A stretch of 64,000 bases of DNA from Claveliimonas ammoniilytica (GTDB taxonomy: Bacteria; Bacillota; Clostridia; Lachnospirales; Lachnospiraceae), in NCBI RefSeq assembly GCF_025567415.1, contig NZ_JAOQJV010000004.1:1-64000 (forward strand). Direction: 5' to 3'. Of the stretch, positions 53,354 through 62,984 are shown piece after piece. A program made the translations under genes and the position numbers. Below the pieces are notes generated by a model. It was not told where the DNA came from and made no database searches. It was given only the letters and a program-made list of their open reading frames with translations. How positions within the stretch are numbered: position 1 is the stretch's first letter; every line of letters starts with the position of its first letter.

Positions 53354-54563
53354 ATTCCAGCTGTCCGGCAAATCCGTCGTGTACAGCATTCAATGCTTTC
53401 TCTACATCCTTTTTATCAACCAGTACTGTAATACGGATCTCGGATGTAGCAATCATATTGATGTTAATTCTCGCATTATAGAGAGTCTCGAACATCTTAG
53501 CAGCCACACCAGGATTACTCATCATACCGGCACCGACTACAGAAATCTTAGCCACATCTCTATTGCTTGTGATTTCTTTAATCGTCAGTGCTTCTTTGTG
53601 ATCCTCCAGAATATGGATTGCATCATCCAGATCATCCTCGGATACAGTAAATGAAATATCCTTAGTTCCATCTCGTCCCACTGACTGCAGGATGATATCT
53701 ACGTTAATATTATTTTTTGCAAGTGTATTGAAAATGCGAAATGCAGTTCCCGGCTGATCGTCTACTCCGATCACTGAGATTCTTGCGGTATTCGTATCGG
53801 CTGCAACGCCTGTGATTAACATTTTTTCCATTTTGACTTTCTCCTTGATCACTGTACCTTCTGAACGGTTCAGGCTGGATCTTACCACCAGCTCTACGCC
53901 GTATTTTTTAGCCATTTCCACCGATCTGTTATGTAAGACTTTCGCTCCAAGAGAGGCTAACTCCAGCATCTCATCATAGGTCACTTCATCCAGTTTCATC
54001 GCATTCTTTACGATTCTCGGATCAGCTGTGTAGACACCGTCGACATCCGTAAATATCTCACACCTGTCAGCATGTAACGCCGCTGCCAGTGCCACTGCTG
54101 TGGTATCTGATCCACCTCGGCCAAGTGTCGTCAGATCATCATATTTATTAACGCCCTGAAAACCGGTCACGATTACAATCTTTCGTGAATCCAGCTCGTG
54201 GGTAATACGATCTGTATCAATCCTCTTGAATCTTGCATTGCCATACCGTTCTGTAGAATGCATCTGCACCTGAAACGCATTCAGCGATACTGCAGGCACA
54301 TCCAGGCTCTGCATAGCCATAGCCATCAGGGATACGGATACCTGTTCTCCTGTTGTCAGGAGCATATCCAACTCTCTTTTCTTTGGATTAGCATGAATGC
54401 TATGTGCCATAGCGATCAGATCATCGGTCGTATCTCCCATTGCTGACAATACTACTACTACATCATGACCGGCTCTGTAATCTTCGATGCATCTCTCTGC
54501 CACGCGAAATATTCTTGTTTTATTAGCCACAGAACTTCCGCCAAACTTTTTTACAATTAACAT
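53352..54563 (-). CDS. lysC: Aspartate kinase
   Basis: This 403-residue enzyme phosphorylates aspartate, the first step to lysine, threonine and methionine. It has the KKFGGSSVA substrate motif and the GRGGSDTTA kinase motif. Two C-terminal ACT domains (about 265-400) bind the feedback inhibitor. It is the last gene of the hom - apgM-like - lysC run, with gaps of 3-9 bp. Confidence 0.96.
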   Translation of the reverse strand: MLIVKKFGGSSVANKTRIFRVAERCIEDYRAGHDVVVVLSAMGDTTDDLIAMAHSIHANPKKRELDMLLTTGEQVSVSLMAMAMQSLDVPAVSLNAFQVQMHSTERYGNARFKRIDTDRITHELDSRKIVIVTGFQGVNKYDDLTTLGRGGSDTTAVALAAALHADRCEIFTDVDGVYTADPRIVKNAMKLDEVTYDEMLELASLGAKVLHNRSVEMAKKYGVELVVRSSLNRSEGTVIKEKVKMEKMLITGVAADTNTARISVIGVDDQPGTAFRIFNTLAKNNINVDIILQSVGRDGTKDISFTVSEDDLDDAIHILEDHKEALTIKEITSNRDVAKISVVGAGMMSNPGVAAKMFETLYNARININMIATSEIRITVLVDKKDVEKALNAVHDGFAGQLE

Positions 54564-54572
54564 AGTTCCTCC

Positions 54573-55775
54573 TTAGCATTCCAGAAGATGATCAATCAAT
54601 CGATAACCATCCTTCCAAATGCATGTGCTCTTTGCTGCTTCTTTTTCATTATATGTATGAATTCCGTCTATTGCCTTTCTACTGTCGTAGATCATATACG
54701 GAACCGGCTCAGATGTATGTGTTCTCACACAGATCGGCGTCGGATGATCCGGAAGTATCATTAGTCTGTAATCTTCTCCCGACCGGTCCATTGCTTCCGT
54801 AATCCTTGCCACAACACGACCGTCCACATTCTCAATTGCTGTAATCTTATCCGTCACAGAACCCATGTGTCCCATCTCATCCGGTGCTTCTACATGTACA
54901 TAAGCAAAATCATAACCATCCTCTAACAATGCGTGGATTGCCGCATCTGCTTTGCCCTCATAATTGGTATGCAGTCCACCATTGGCACCTTCTACGATAA
55001 TGCGATCCATATCTGCACCGACTGCAATTCCTTTCAACAGATCCACCGCCGAGATCATCACACCCTTTTTGCCGGTCTTTTCTTCAAATGATGCAAGTGC
55101 CGGTCTGGTACCTGCACCCCAGAACCATGCAGAATTAGCCGGGTTCAGTCCCTGCTTCTTACGCTCTACATTGATCGGATGATCTTTCAATATCTCATAG
55201 CTCTTCTTCATCATGTCAAGGAGTACCAGATCCTTCGGCAGGTATTCTCCAACGGTCTTTGTCAGGATATCATGCGGCGCCGTAAGTTCTAACACTTTAC
55301 CATGTTTCCAGATCAGAAGATGACGGTAACTGGTACCTGCGTAGAATTCATAACCTTCTCTTTTCAGGCCTTCTTTTAATGCCTCTAACAAAACGGTAGA
55401 ATCTTCGGTACTGATCTCACTGGAACTATGATCGATGATCTTCTGATCTTCGTAAGCACCACCATCTTCCGTCAGTGTCACAAGATTACAGCGGAACGAC
55501 ACATCATCTGCTGCCATATCTACACCGATACTGAGTGCTTCTAACGGTGATCTTCCGGTATAATAAATCTTCGGATCATATCCCATTACTGACAGATTGG
55601 CGGTATCACTTCCCGGTGCCATTCCTTCCGGCACCATAGATGCCAGTCCGATCTCCGCTTTCTCTGCAAGGCGGTCAAAATTCGGTGTATCAGCAGCTTC
55701 CAGCGTTGTCTTACCGCCCAATTTCTCCAGCGGTCTTCCTGCCATTCCGTCACTTAACACGATGATATATTTCAT
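54573..55775 (-). CDS. ApgM-family phosphoglycerate mutase-like protein, probable homoserine kinase
   Basis: This 400-residue alkaline-phosphatase-superfamily protein is of the archaeal ApgM type. Metal and Ser motifs include LSDGMAGRP, GSDTANLSVMGYDP and EAPDEMGHMG. Annotated usually as cofactor-independent phosphoglycerate mutase. Here it lies 3 bp after hom and 9 bp before lysC, while no thrB is seen. Comparative genomics has proposed this family as an analogue of homoserine kinase in such contexts. I infer a role in threonine synthesis; glycolytic mutase activity is the alternative. Confidence 0.85.
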   Translation of the reverse strand: MKYIIVLSDGMAGRPLEKLGGKTTLEAADTPNFDRLAEKAEIGLASMVPEGMAPGSDTANLSVMGYDPKIYYTGRSPLEALSIGVDMAADDVSFRCNLVTLTEDGGAYEDQKIIDHSSSEISTEDSTVLLEALKEGLKREGYEFYAGTSYRHLLIWKHGKVLELTAPHDILTKTVGEYLPKDLVLLDMMKKSYEILKDHPINVERKKQGLNPANSAWFWGAGTRPALASFEEKTGKKGVMISAVDLLKGIAVGADMDRIIVEGANGGLHTNYEGKADAAIHALLEDGYDFAYVHVEAPDEMGHMGSVTDKITAIENVDGRVVARITEAMDRSGEDYRLMILPDHPTPICVRTHTSEPVPYMIYDSRKAIDGIHTYNEKEAAKSTCIWKDGYRLIDHLLEC

Positions 55776-55778
55776 AAA

Positions 55779-56999
55779 CTAGTCCTCCACGCGAATCATG
55801 CTGATAATATCTTCTGTATAATCAGACACTTTTTTCTCATATAAGCCCTCTTTCATGGATTCTGTCACAAATCCGAACTCTCCGGCAATCTCCGGAACTT
55901 CAACATACTGTAGCATTCCGAAAGATGCTTCCAGTTTCTGCTGAAGTTCTTCTTTCTTACCTTTGATACGTACAAAGAAACGATGCTCAACTTCTTCCTG
56001 TTTCTGGATTTGAAGTTTCTCCTCGCTCCATCCATAGCCAAGATTATAACCGATATTCTTAACTGCTTCGACCACATCACCAACTACAGCACTGGCCGTT
56101 GGAAGCTTGCCTGCGCCACTTCCGTAGAACATCGCATCGCCCAGCATATTGCCATGTACAAATACTGAATTAAAGACTCCGTTAACACTGAACAGTGGAT
56201 GATCCTGACTCAGAAGACACGGAGATACCATGGCACTAAGCGTCTCACCATGTCTCTTGCATGTTGCAAGAAGCTTCACCGTTCGTCCCATTACCTTTGC
56301 ATACTGCATATCTTCTACTGTTACTTTCGTAATACCTTCACAGTAAAGGTCTTCAAAATCTACCTGCTTACCGGAAATAATAGACGCCAGGATTGCAATC
56401 TTACGGCAAGCGTCATAGCCCTCCACATCTGCCTCCGGATTACGCTCTGCAAATCCATTGTCCTGTGCCTCTTTTAACACATCATCGTATCCGGCGCCTT
56501 CATAAAACATCTTAGTCATCATATAGTTGGTTGTTCCATTCAGAATTCCCACGATCTCTTCGATCACGTCTCCAGTCAGAGATTCATACAAGCTTCTGAG
56601 GATTGGAATGCCTCCACCCACACTTGCTTCATAGAAGAAATTCACATTCTGCTCTTTTGCAACACGAATCAACTCTGCGCCATGCTTTGCCACCAATGCC
56701 TTATTCGATGTAGCAACATTCTTTCCTGCCAGAAGACTTCTCTTTACAAATGTATAAGCCGGTTCAATACCACCCATCACTTCTACAACGATCTGAACTT
56801 CTTCGTCATTTACGATCTCTTCAAAATCATGAGTGATTACCTCCTGCACCGGATCTCCCGGAAAATCTCTCAGATCCAGTACATATTTTACTTCCAGTTC
56901 TTCTCCTGCTCTCTGCGCGATCACTTCACGATTGGTACGGAGTACCTCATAGACTCCGGATCCTACTGTTCCATATCCAAGCACTGCTATCTTTGCCAT
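55779..56999 (-). CDS. hom: Homoserine dehydrogenase
   Basis: This 406-residue enzyme reduces aspartate semialdehyde to homoserine. It has the Rossmann motif GYGTVGSGVY, the catalytic segment ILNGTTNYMMTKM and DVEGYDACRKIAIL. A C-terminal ACT-like segment (about 330-406) is the likely threonine feedback site. It begins the threonine/lysine branch of the operon, 5 bp after prfB. Confidence 0.96.
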   Translation of the reverse strand: MAKIAVLGYGTVGSGVYEVLRTNREVIAQRAGEELEVKYVLDLRDFPGDPVQEVITHDFEEIVNDEEVQIVVEVMGGIEPAYTFVKRSLLAGKNVATSNKALVAKHGAELIRVAKEQNVNFFYEASVGGGIPILRSLYESLTGDVIEEIVGILNGTTNYMMTKMFYEGAGYDDVLKEAQDNGFAERNPEADVEGYDACRKIAILASIISGKQVDFEDLYCEGITKVTVEDMQYAKVMGRTVKLLATCKRHGETLSAMVSPCLLSQDHPLFSVNGVFNSVFVHGNMLGDAMFYGSGAGKLPTASAVVGDVVEAVKNIGYNLGYGWSEEKLQIQKQEEVEHRFFVRIKGKKEELQQKLEASFGMLQYVEVPEIAGEFGFVTESMKEGLYEKKVSDYTEDIISMIRVED

Positions 57000-57004
57000 A
57001 TCTT

Positions 57005-58115
57005 CTACCCTTTCCTCTGTTCCTGTAAAAAAGCATTAATAAATGGTTCCAATGCTCCGTCCAGCACTGCGCCGACGTTGCTGCTCTCCGCACCTGTCCG
57101 GTGATCCTTCACCAACGTATACGGCTGCATAACATATGAACGGATCTGATTGCCAAATCCGATCTCTTTGATCTCACCACGGATATCTGACACCTTATCC
57201 GCCTGCTCCTGCTCTTTCAGGAGCTTTAACTTCGCTTTCAGCATCTGCATTGCCTTATCACGGTTATGATGCTGTGAACGTTCATTCTGGCACTGTACCA
57301 CAATTCCTGTCGGCAGATGCGTGATACGGATTGCCGATGATGTCTTATTGACATGCTGACCACCCGCTCCACTGGCTCGATAGGTATCGATCTTCAGTTC
57401 ATCATCACTGAGTTCAATATCATCAATATTATCCTCAATATCCGGAATCACATCACAGGATGCAAATGATGTCTGTCTCTTTCCTGCAGAATTAAATGGC
57501 GAAATACGCACCAGGCGGTGTACGCCTTTTTCAGACTTAAAATATCCATAGGCATTCTCACCACTGACCTCAAACGTAACCGTCTTAATCCCCGCCACAT
57601 CTCCTTCCAGAAAGTCCAGTACCTTCACACCGAATCCTTTGCGCTCCGCAAATCTGCTGTACATGCGGTACAGCATGCTCGCCCAGTCACAGGACTCCGT
57701 TCCGCCAGCTCCTGCATGAAGTGTTACAATTGCATTATACTTATCATATTCGCCCGACAGAAGCGTCTGGATGCGCAGGCTCTCATAACCCTCTTCAAAT
57801 GCATTCAGCTCTTCTTCTATCTCAGGAAGCACCGATTCGTCTTCTTCCTCATACGCCATCTCAATCAACAGTCCAATATCTTCATAGCTCTGTTCCAGAT
57901 GTTCCACTGTCTCTACCTGATCTTTTAGATCTTTGAGATCCTTCATAATCTTCTGGCTTTCTTCCGGTTCATCCCAGAATCCCGGTTCTTCCATCTTACG
58001 TTCTAATTCTTCAATCCTCTGTTTCTTTCCAGGGATGTCAAAGTGAATCCCTCATTTCAGCAAGTGGGCTCTCGTAAGCACTGAGCCGTCCTTTATACTG
58101 GTCCAGTTCTACCAC
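57005..58115 (-). CDS. prfB: Peptide chain release factor 2, with programmed +1 frameshift
   Basis: This factor ends translation at UGA and UAA. Translation starts at GTG 58115 behind GAGGTGAT. It runs 25 codons to an in-frame TGA at 58038-58040, then continues +1 from GAC at 58039 to give about 369 residues. The main part has the GGQ motif in SGAGGQHVNK and the SPF-type stop-recognition tripeptide in RISPFNSAG. The frameshift makes RF2 control its own level. The gene lies between secA and hom. Confidence 0.95.
58037..58043 (-). other. prfB +1 frameshift site CTT TGA C
   Basis: The minus strand has CTT TGA C, preceded by AGGGATTCA, whose AGGG is a Shine-Dalgarno-like stimulator a few nt upstream. 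This is the classic autoregulatory RF2 frameshift signal. The upstream 25 codons read MVELDQYKGRLSAYE... in the RF2 pattern. Confidence 0.93.
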
Positions 58116-58159
58116 ACTATCACCTCTTTCTATCTTAAATGCATGAGATACTGGGACAT

Positions 58160-60724
58160 TTATTTACGCCCGCAGCACTGTTTATACTTCTTACCGCTTC
58201 CACATGGACATGGATCATTTGGATAGATCTTCTTATTTTCACGCTTCTTCGGTGCACGTACGGCACTTTCATCCTTATTCGTACCGGTCACCTTGGCTAC
58301 TTCTTCGCGTTCTGCTTTCTGCTCGATCTTCACACGGTATAATGCACGGATCGTATCAGCAGAAATTGCTCTTGTCATCTCATCAAACATCTCATATCCG
58401 ATCATCTTGTACTCAACCTTCGGATCTCTCTGACCATATGCCTGCAATCCAATACCCTGACGCAGCTGATCCATGTCATCGATGTGATCCATCCATTTAT
58501 TATCGATAACCTTCAAAAGAACCACTCGCTCCAGTTCACGGATATGCTCCGGTTCCGGGAACTCTGCTTCTTTCTGCTCATACAGCTTCACCGCACGCTC
58601 TTTCAGCATATGCTTCAGCTTCTTAGCATTCATATCCTTAACTTCTTCCGGTGCAACCGGCTTCATCGGGATTACATTGCAGAGGCTTACATTAAAATTC
58701 ACCAGATCCCAGTCTTCCGGATCTGCATCCGCAGGAATATCACTGTCTACCAGATTCTCCACATATTCTGTGATCATATGGATGATAGAATCACGCATAC
58801 TCTCGCCGTCCAGTACCTTCTTCCTCTCAGAGTAGATGATCTCTCTCTGCTCATTCATTACCTGATCATATTCCAACAGGTTCTTACGAATACCAAAGTT
58901 GTTATTCTCAATCTTCTCCTGTGCCTTCTCGATTGCACTGGATAACATCTTATGCTCAATCTGTTCGCCATCTTCTACACCAAGTGCATTAAACACGCTC
59001 ATCAGACGTTCAGAACCAAACAAACGCATCAGATCATCTTCCAGAGAAATGTAGAATCTGGATTCACCCGGATCTCCCTGTCGTCCGGCACGTCCACGGA
59101 GCTGATTGTCAATACGTCTGGACTCATGACGCTCTGTACCGATGATCTTAAGACCGCCGGCTTTTCTTGCCGCATCGTCCAGCTTAATATCCGTACCACG
59201 ACCGGCCATATTAGTAGCAATCGTTACTGCTCCATGCTGACCTGCCTGCGCTACAATCTCAGCTTCCATCTCATGAAACTTGGCATTCAATACATTATGC
59301 TGTACACCTCTTCGCTTCAGCATACCACTCAGAAGTTCCGATACCTCGATCGTGATCGTACCAACCAGCACCGGCTGTCCTTTGGCATGTGCTTCTTCTA
59401 CTGCATCGCAGACTGCTCTGTATTTTTCTTTCTGCGTCTTATATACGGCATCATCCAGATCCTGACGGATGACCGGCTTATTGGTCGGGATTTCTACAAC
59501 GTCCATTCCGTAGATCTCACGGAACTCCTTCTCCTCTGTCAGCGCGGTACCTGTCATACCACTCTTCTTCTCGTATTTATTAAACAGATTCTGGAATGTA
59601 ATGGTCGCCAGCGTCTTACTCTCACGTTTCACCTTTACATGTTCCTTCGCCTCAATCGCCTGATGCAGACCATCAGAATAACGGCGTCCCGGCATGATAC
59701 GTCCGGTAAATTCATCTACGATCAGTACTTCATCATCCTTAACCACATAATCCTGGTCACGGAACATCAGGTTATGCGCACGGAGTGCCAGGATAATGTT
59801 ATGCTGGATTTCCAGGTTCTCCGGATCAGCCAGATTGTCCAGATGGAAGAACTTCTCTACCTTCTTCACACCATCTTCTGTCAGGTTGATGTTCTTTTCC
59901 TTCTCATCTACGATAAAGTCTCCGGTTTCCTCAATCTCTTCTCCCATGATGGCGTTGATCTTAGAGAACTCTCCGCTGGCTTCACCTTTTTCCATCTGTC
60001 TTGCAAGAATGTCACATGCTTCATAAAGCTTCGTTGACTTGCCGCTCTGTCCGGAAATGATCAGTGGTGTACGTGCTTCATCGATCAATACAGAGTCGAC
60101 CTCATCGATAACAGCAAACTTCATACCGCGCTGTACCAGCTGTTCCTTGTAAATGACCATGTTATCTCTCAGATAATCAAATCCGAGTTCGTTATTTGTT
60201 ACGTAAGTAATGTCGCAGTTATAAGCAGCACGACGTTCTTCTTTGTCCATACTGTTCAGTACTACGCCGACTGTCAGTCCCAGAAATTCATGTACCTGTC
60301 CCATCCACTCTGAGTCACGCTTTGCCAGATAGTCATTGACCGTAACGATATGTACACCTTCTCCTGTCAATGCATTCAGATATGCCGGAAGGGTAGATAC
60401 CAGTGTCTTACCTTCACCAGTCTTCATCTCAGCGATACGTCCCTGATGAAGAACGACACCGCCGACTAACTGTACACGGAAATGACGCATGCCAAGTACT
60501 CTGACAGACGCCTCTCTCACCGTCGCGTACGCCTCTGGAAGCAGGTCATCCAAAGACTCTCCTTCTGCATAACGTTCTTTGTATTCACGGGTTTTGTCCC
60601 GAAGCTCTGCATCCGACAGCTTCTGCATCTCCGGCTCCAGTGCTTCTATGCGATCCACGATAGGATAAATTCGCTTTAATTCATTTTCACTATGTGTTCC
60701 AAACAACTTTTGTAATAAGCCCAT
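58160..60724 (-). CDS. secA: Preprotein translocase motor SecA
   Basis: This 854-residue ATPase drives secreted proteins, such as the ChW enzymes, through SecYEG. Walker A MKTGEGKTL (about 103), the DEVDSVLID motif, IATNMAGRGTDI and QLRGRAGRQGDPG are present. The C-terminal zinc tail CPCGSGKKYKQCC binds SecB or ribosomes. It has its own promoter and lies 45 bp before prfB. Confidence 0.98.
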   Translation of the reverse strand: MGLLQKLFGTHSENELKRIYPIVDRIEALEPEMQKLSDAELRDKTREYKERYAEGESLDDLLPEAYATVREASVRVLGMRHFRVQLVGGVVLHQGRIAEMKTGEGKTLVSTLPAYLNALTGEGVHIVTVNDYLAKRDSEWMGQVHEFLGLTVGVVLNSMDKEERRAAYNCDITYVTNNELGFDYLRDNMVIYKEQLVQRGMKFAVIDEVDSVLIDEARTPLIISGQSGKSTKLYEACDILARQMEKGEASGEFSKINAIMGEEIEETGDFIVDEKEKNINLTEDGVKKVEKFFHLDNLADPENLEIQHNIILALRAHNLMFRDQDYVVKDDEVLIVDEFTGRIMPGRRYSDGLHQAIEAKEHVKVKRESKTLATITFQNLFNKYEKKSGMTGTALTEEKEFREIYGMDVVEIPTNKPVIRQDLDDAVYKTQKEKYRAVCDAVEEAHAKGQPVLVGTITIEVSELLSGMLKRRGVQHNVLNAKFHEMEAEIVAQAGQHGAVTIATNMAGRGTDIKLDDAARKAGGLKIIGTERHESRRIDNQLRGRAGRQGDPGESRFYISLEDDLMRLFGSERLMSVFNALGVEDGEQIEHKMLSSAIEKAQEKIENNNFGIRKNLLEYDQVMNEQREIIYSERKKVLDGESMRDSIIHMITEYVENLVDSDIPADADPEDWDLVNFNVSLCNVIPMKPVAPEEVKDMNAKKLKHMLKERAVKLYEQKEAEFPEPEHIRELERVVLLKVIDNKWMDHIDDMDQLRQGIGLQAYGQRDPKVEYKMIGYEMFDEMTRAISADTIRALYRVKIEQKAEREEVAKVTGTNKDESAVRAPKKRENKKIYPNDPCPCGSGKKYKQCCGRK

Positions 60725-60769
60725 ATTGGTAACTCCTCGTTTTCATTAATTCTATAAAATAACTATTTT

Positions 60770-60798
60770 ATTGTACCACTAACCCTCATCCAATTCAA
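60770..60798 (-). promoter_or_regulatory. Sigma-A promoter of secA
   Basis: On the minus strand TTGAAT (60793-60798), a 17-nt spacer and TACAAT (60770-60775) lie 46 bp upstream of the secA start. Confidence 0.7.
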
Positions 60799-60866
60799 TC
60801 ATTTCAACTACTGAAAGTACAGGATCAACCGTACAGATTCAGGTCATCAGACTCCCGCTATCATTC

Positions 60867-61640
60867 TTAATGATAATTCTTAACAACATCGTAAGCAACC
60901 TTGCCGCCAAAAAGATCCAAAGCACTGCCAATGGTAAAGTCCAGTTTTCCTCCGGACTGCACTCGGAATCGTTCCAGATCTTCCATAGTTCCGATTCCTC
61001 CCGCATAAGTAATCGGCCGCCCCTCACAAGATGCCAGAATGCTCACCAGCTCCTCCGGTGCACCCGCTGATTTTCCTTCCACATCTACACCATGGATCAG
61101 AAATTCATCACAATAAGTGCCAAGCTTTCCCATGAGTTCCGAAGTAAGCTTCTCATCCGTAAATGTCTGCCAACGGTCAGTCACAATATAATATGCACCA
61201 TCTTCCCGCTTCCTGCAGCTGAGATCCAGAACCAGATGCTCCCTCCCTGTTACCTGCAGAAGTTGTTCCAGCCTGTCCCAACGGATTCTTCCTTCCCGGA
61301 ACACATAAGATGTCACAATCACGTGGCTTGCTCCTGCATCCAGATATTCTTTTGCATTCTCCGCTGTCACACCGCCACCGATCTGCATCCCTCCTGGAAA
61401 TGCCTGAAGTGCTGCCAGTGCCTGCTTACGGGTTGCCTCGTAGTATTCGGATCCTGCCGGATTCAGCAGGATAATGTGTCCACCTCTCAAATTGTCCTTT
61501 TTGTACATTTTTGCATAAAAGGTACTGTCCTGTTCCGAAATATAATTCTCTTCTGCCTGATCTCCGGCATCTTTCAGGCTTCCGCCCACAATCTGTTTCA
61601 CCTTTCCATTATGTATATCGATACATGGTCTGAACCGCAT
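60867..61640 (-). CDS. hisA: HisA/HIS6-type phosphoribosylformimino-AICAR ribotide isomerase (orphan, eukaryote-like)
   Basis: This 257-residue (beta/alpha)8 enzyme of histidine synthesis opens with FRPCIDIHNGKVKQIVGG. It has the catalytic Asp in PCIDI and LIHGVDVEGK, and the phosphate site TYAGGIG. The overall pattern, including the SCRKREDGAYYIVTDRWQ insertion, resembles plant and yeast HIS6 rather than typical bacterial HisA. No other his gene is nearby. I chose ATG 61640 (GGGAG, 7 nt upstream) over a longer in-frame start. Confidence 0.85.
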   Translation of the reverse strand: MRFRPCIDIHNGKVKQIVGGSLKDAGDQAEENYISEQDSTFYAKMYKKDNLRGGHIILLNPAGSEYYEATRKQALAALQAFPGGMQIGGGVTAENAKEYLDAGASHVIVTSYVFREGRIRWDRLEQLLQVTGREHLVLDLSCRKREDGAYYIVTDRWQTFTDEKLTSELMGKLGTYCDEFLIHGVDVEGKSAGAPEELVSILASCEGRPITYAGGIGTMEDLERFRVQSGGKLDFTIGSALDLFGGKVAYDVVKNYH

Positions 61641-61674
61641 TCTCTTTCTCCCAATCTTATTCCTTATATAAAGA

Positions 61675-61701
61675 CAGACGGAGGAGCACATCCTCCGTCT
61701 G
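61675..61701 (-). terminator. Terminator after the repeat lipoprotein gene
   Basis: An 11-bp stem CAGACGGAGGA with its complement and a 5-nt loop is followed on the minus strand by TCTTTAT. It separates the lipoprotein gene from hisA. Confidence 0.75.
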
Positions 61702-61711
61702 CTTAACTCTC

Positions 61712-62020
61712 TTATCTGTTAGTTCTGTTATCACTGTTTTTGTTCTGCACATCGCCATCCAGATCATCCGCGCCGTCACGAACTGCATCACCAGCATCGT
61801 CGACACCGTCCCGGATTGCATCACCAGCATCGTCGGCACCGTCCCGGATTGCATCACCAGCATCGTCGGCACCGTCCCGGATTGCATCACCGGCATCATC
61901 AATTGTGCCGTCATTTACCGTGCCGTTATCTGCAGCATCGCCACTGTTTCCACAACCGGTAAGTCCACACATCAATCCTGCACACAGCAGGATTGCCAGC
62001 GTTTTCTTTAACTGTTTCAT
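61712..62020 (-). CDS. Small acidic lipoprotein with 11-residue tandem repeats
   Basis: This 102-residue protein has a lipoprotein signal peptide with the lipobox LTGC (Cys at about 23), then an acidic region of about four copies of DDAGDAIRDGA or close variants. A polar tail ends it. The repeats come from 33-bp DNA repeats. No family is recognised. It should be anchored on the outer face of the membrane. The strongly alternating Asp/Ala/Ile/Arg pattern suggests an extended helix or ion-binding surface. AAGGGAG precedes the ATG. Confidence 0.8.
   Translation of the reverse strand: MKQLKKTLAILLCAGLMCGLTGCGNSGDAADNGTVNDGTIDDAGDAIRDGADDAGDAIRDGADDAGDAIRDGVDDAGDAVRDGADDLDGDVQNKNSDNRTNR
61778..61909. 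repeat. Four 33-bp tandem repeats inside the lipoprotein gene
   Basis: Units at 61778, 61811, 61844 and 61877 are each 33 bp. The second and third units are identical; the first and last are diverged. The length is a multiple of 3, so gain or loss of a unit keeps the frame. Confidence 0.9.
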
Positions 62021-62145
62021 AGATTAAATCTCCCTTTCATGTATATTCTTTGATAATCAAGTAATACTTGGTACCAGTAATATCTGCATTATTTAAGAAT
62101 ATATACCATATCAGGCTCATTACATGAATGGAAGTATCTGGAAAA

Positions 62146-62904
62146 CTAGAACTGGATCACATCTGACATATCATAGAGTCCCGGCTCTTTTCCTGCCAGA
62201 AATGCTGCTGCGGACACTGCTCCCTTTGCAAAAATAGCTTTGGAATATGCCGTATGCTTGAATTCGATCACTTCATCTTCACCGGCGTAGATCACTTCAT
62301 GTTCGCCTACGATTGTACCGCCGCGTACTGCCGCAATACCAATTTCCTTATCAGAACGTTTCTTTCTCTCCTGACTTCTGTCGTAGGTATATGAATATAC
62401 ATTATCCATCGCTTCATTGATAGAATCTGCCAGTGCCAGTGCTGTACCACTCGGTGCATCTACTTTCTGATTATGATGTTTCTCTACGATCTCAATGTCA
62501 TATCCTGCAGGAGCAAGCACCTTGGATGCATCCTTCAGAAGCTTCATCAACAGGTTCACTCCCAGAGACATATTAGCAGAACGAAGCACTGCAACTTTTT
62601 CCGAAGTCTTCTTAACCTTTGCAATCTGTTCTTCACTCAGTCCTGTAGTACACAGAACCACCGGAAGCCCTTTCTTCGCACATGCTTCCAGCAGGTCATC
62701 TACTGCTGCCGCATTGGAAAAATCGATCACTACATCTACCGGCACATCACACGCTTCCACGCTTTCAAATACCGGATATGGATTCTCTCTTCCAAGGAAT
62801 CTGTCCACACCTGCAGCCAGTTCCATTCCTTCTGTCTCATCCACCATGCGGCTGACTACCTGTCCCATCTTGCCGTTACATCCATGCATTAATACTTTTA
62901 TCAT
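62146..62904 (-). CDS. dapB: 4-hydroxy-tetrahydrodipicolinate reductase
   Basis: This 252-residue enzyme of lysine/diaminopimelate synthesis has the nucleotide motif GCNGKMGQ. Its substrate-binding motif EKHHNQKVDAPSGTA carries the catalytic His and Lys. I chose ATG 62904 with GGAGG 8 nt upstream. It follows dapA by 80 bp. Confidence 0.96.
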   Translation of the reverse strand: MIKVLMHGCNGKMGQVVSRMVDETEGMELAAGVDRFLGRENPYPVFESVEACDVPVDVVIDFSNAAAVDDLLEACAKKGLPVVLCTTGLSEEQIAKVKKTSEKVAVLRSANMSLGVNLLMKLLKDASKVLAPAGYDIEIVEKHHNQKVDAPSGTALALADSINEAMDNVYSYTYDRSQERKKRSDKEIGIAAVRGGTIVGEHEVIYAGEDEVIEFKHTAYSKAIFAKGAVSAAAFLAGKEPGLYDMSDVIQF

Positions 62905-62984
62905 CAGAATCCTCCTATATGCTATGTAAGGACAGAGGGCGATCATCCCGCCGTCTGTCCTTGTTATATGACTTATTAACTCAC

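Noticed and set aside
58952..60037. A 361-codon plus-strand open frame opposite secA
   Set aside because: It is antisense to a certain gene, has low-complexity Leu/Cys/His-rich composition and no family signature; it is a codon-bias shadow.
61778..61909. Regular 33-bp repeats suggesting a short CRISPR array
   Set aside because: The repeats are head-to-tail without spacers and lie in frame within a lipoprotein gene.
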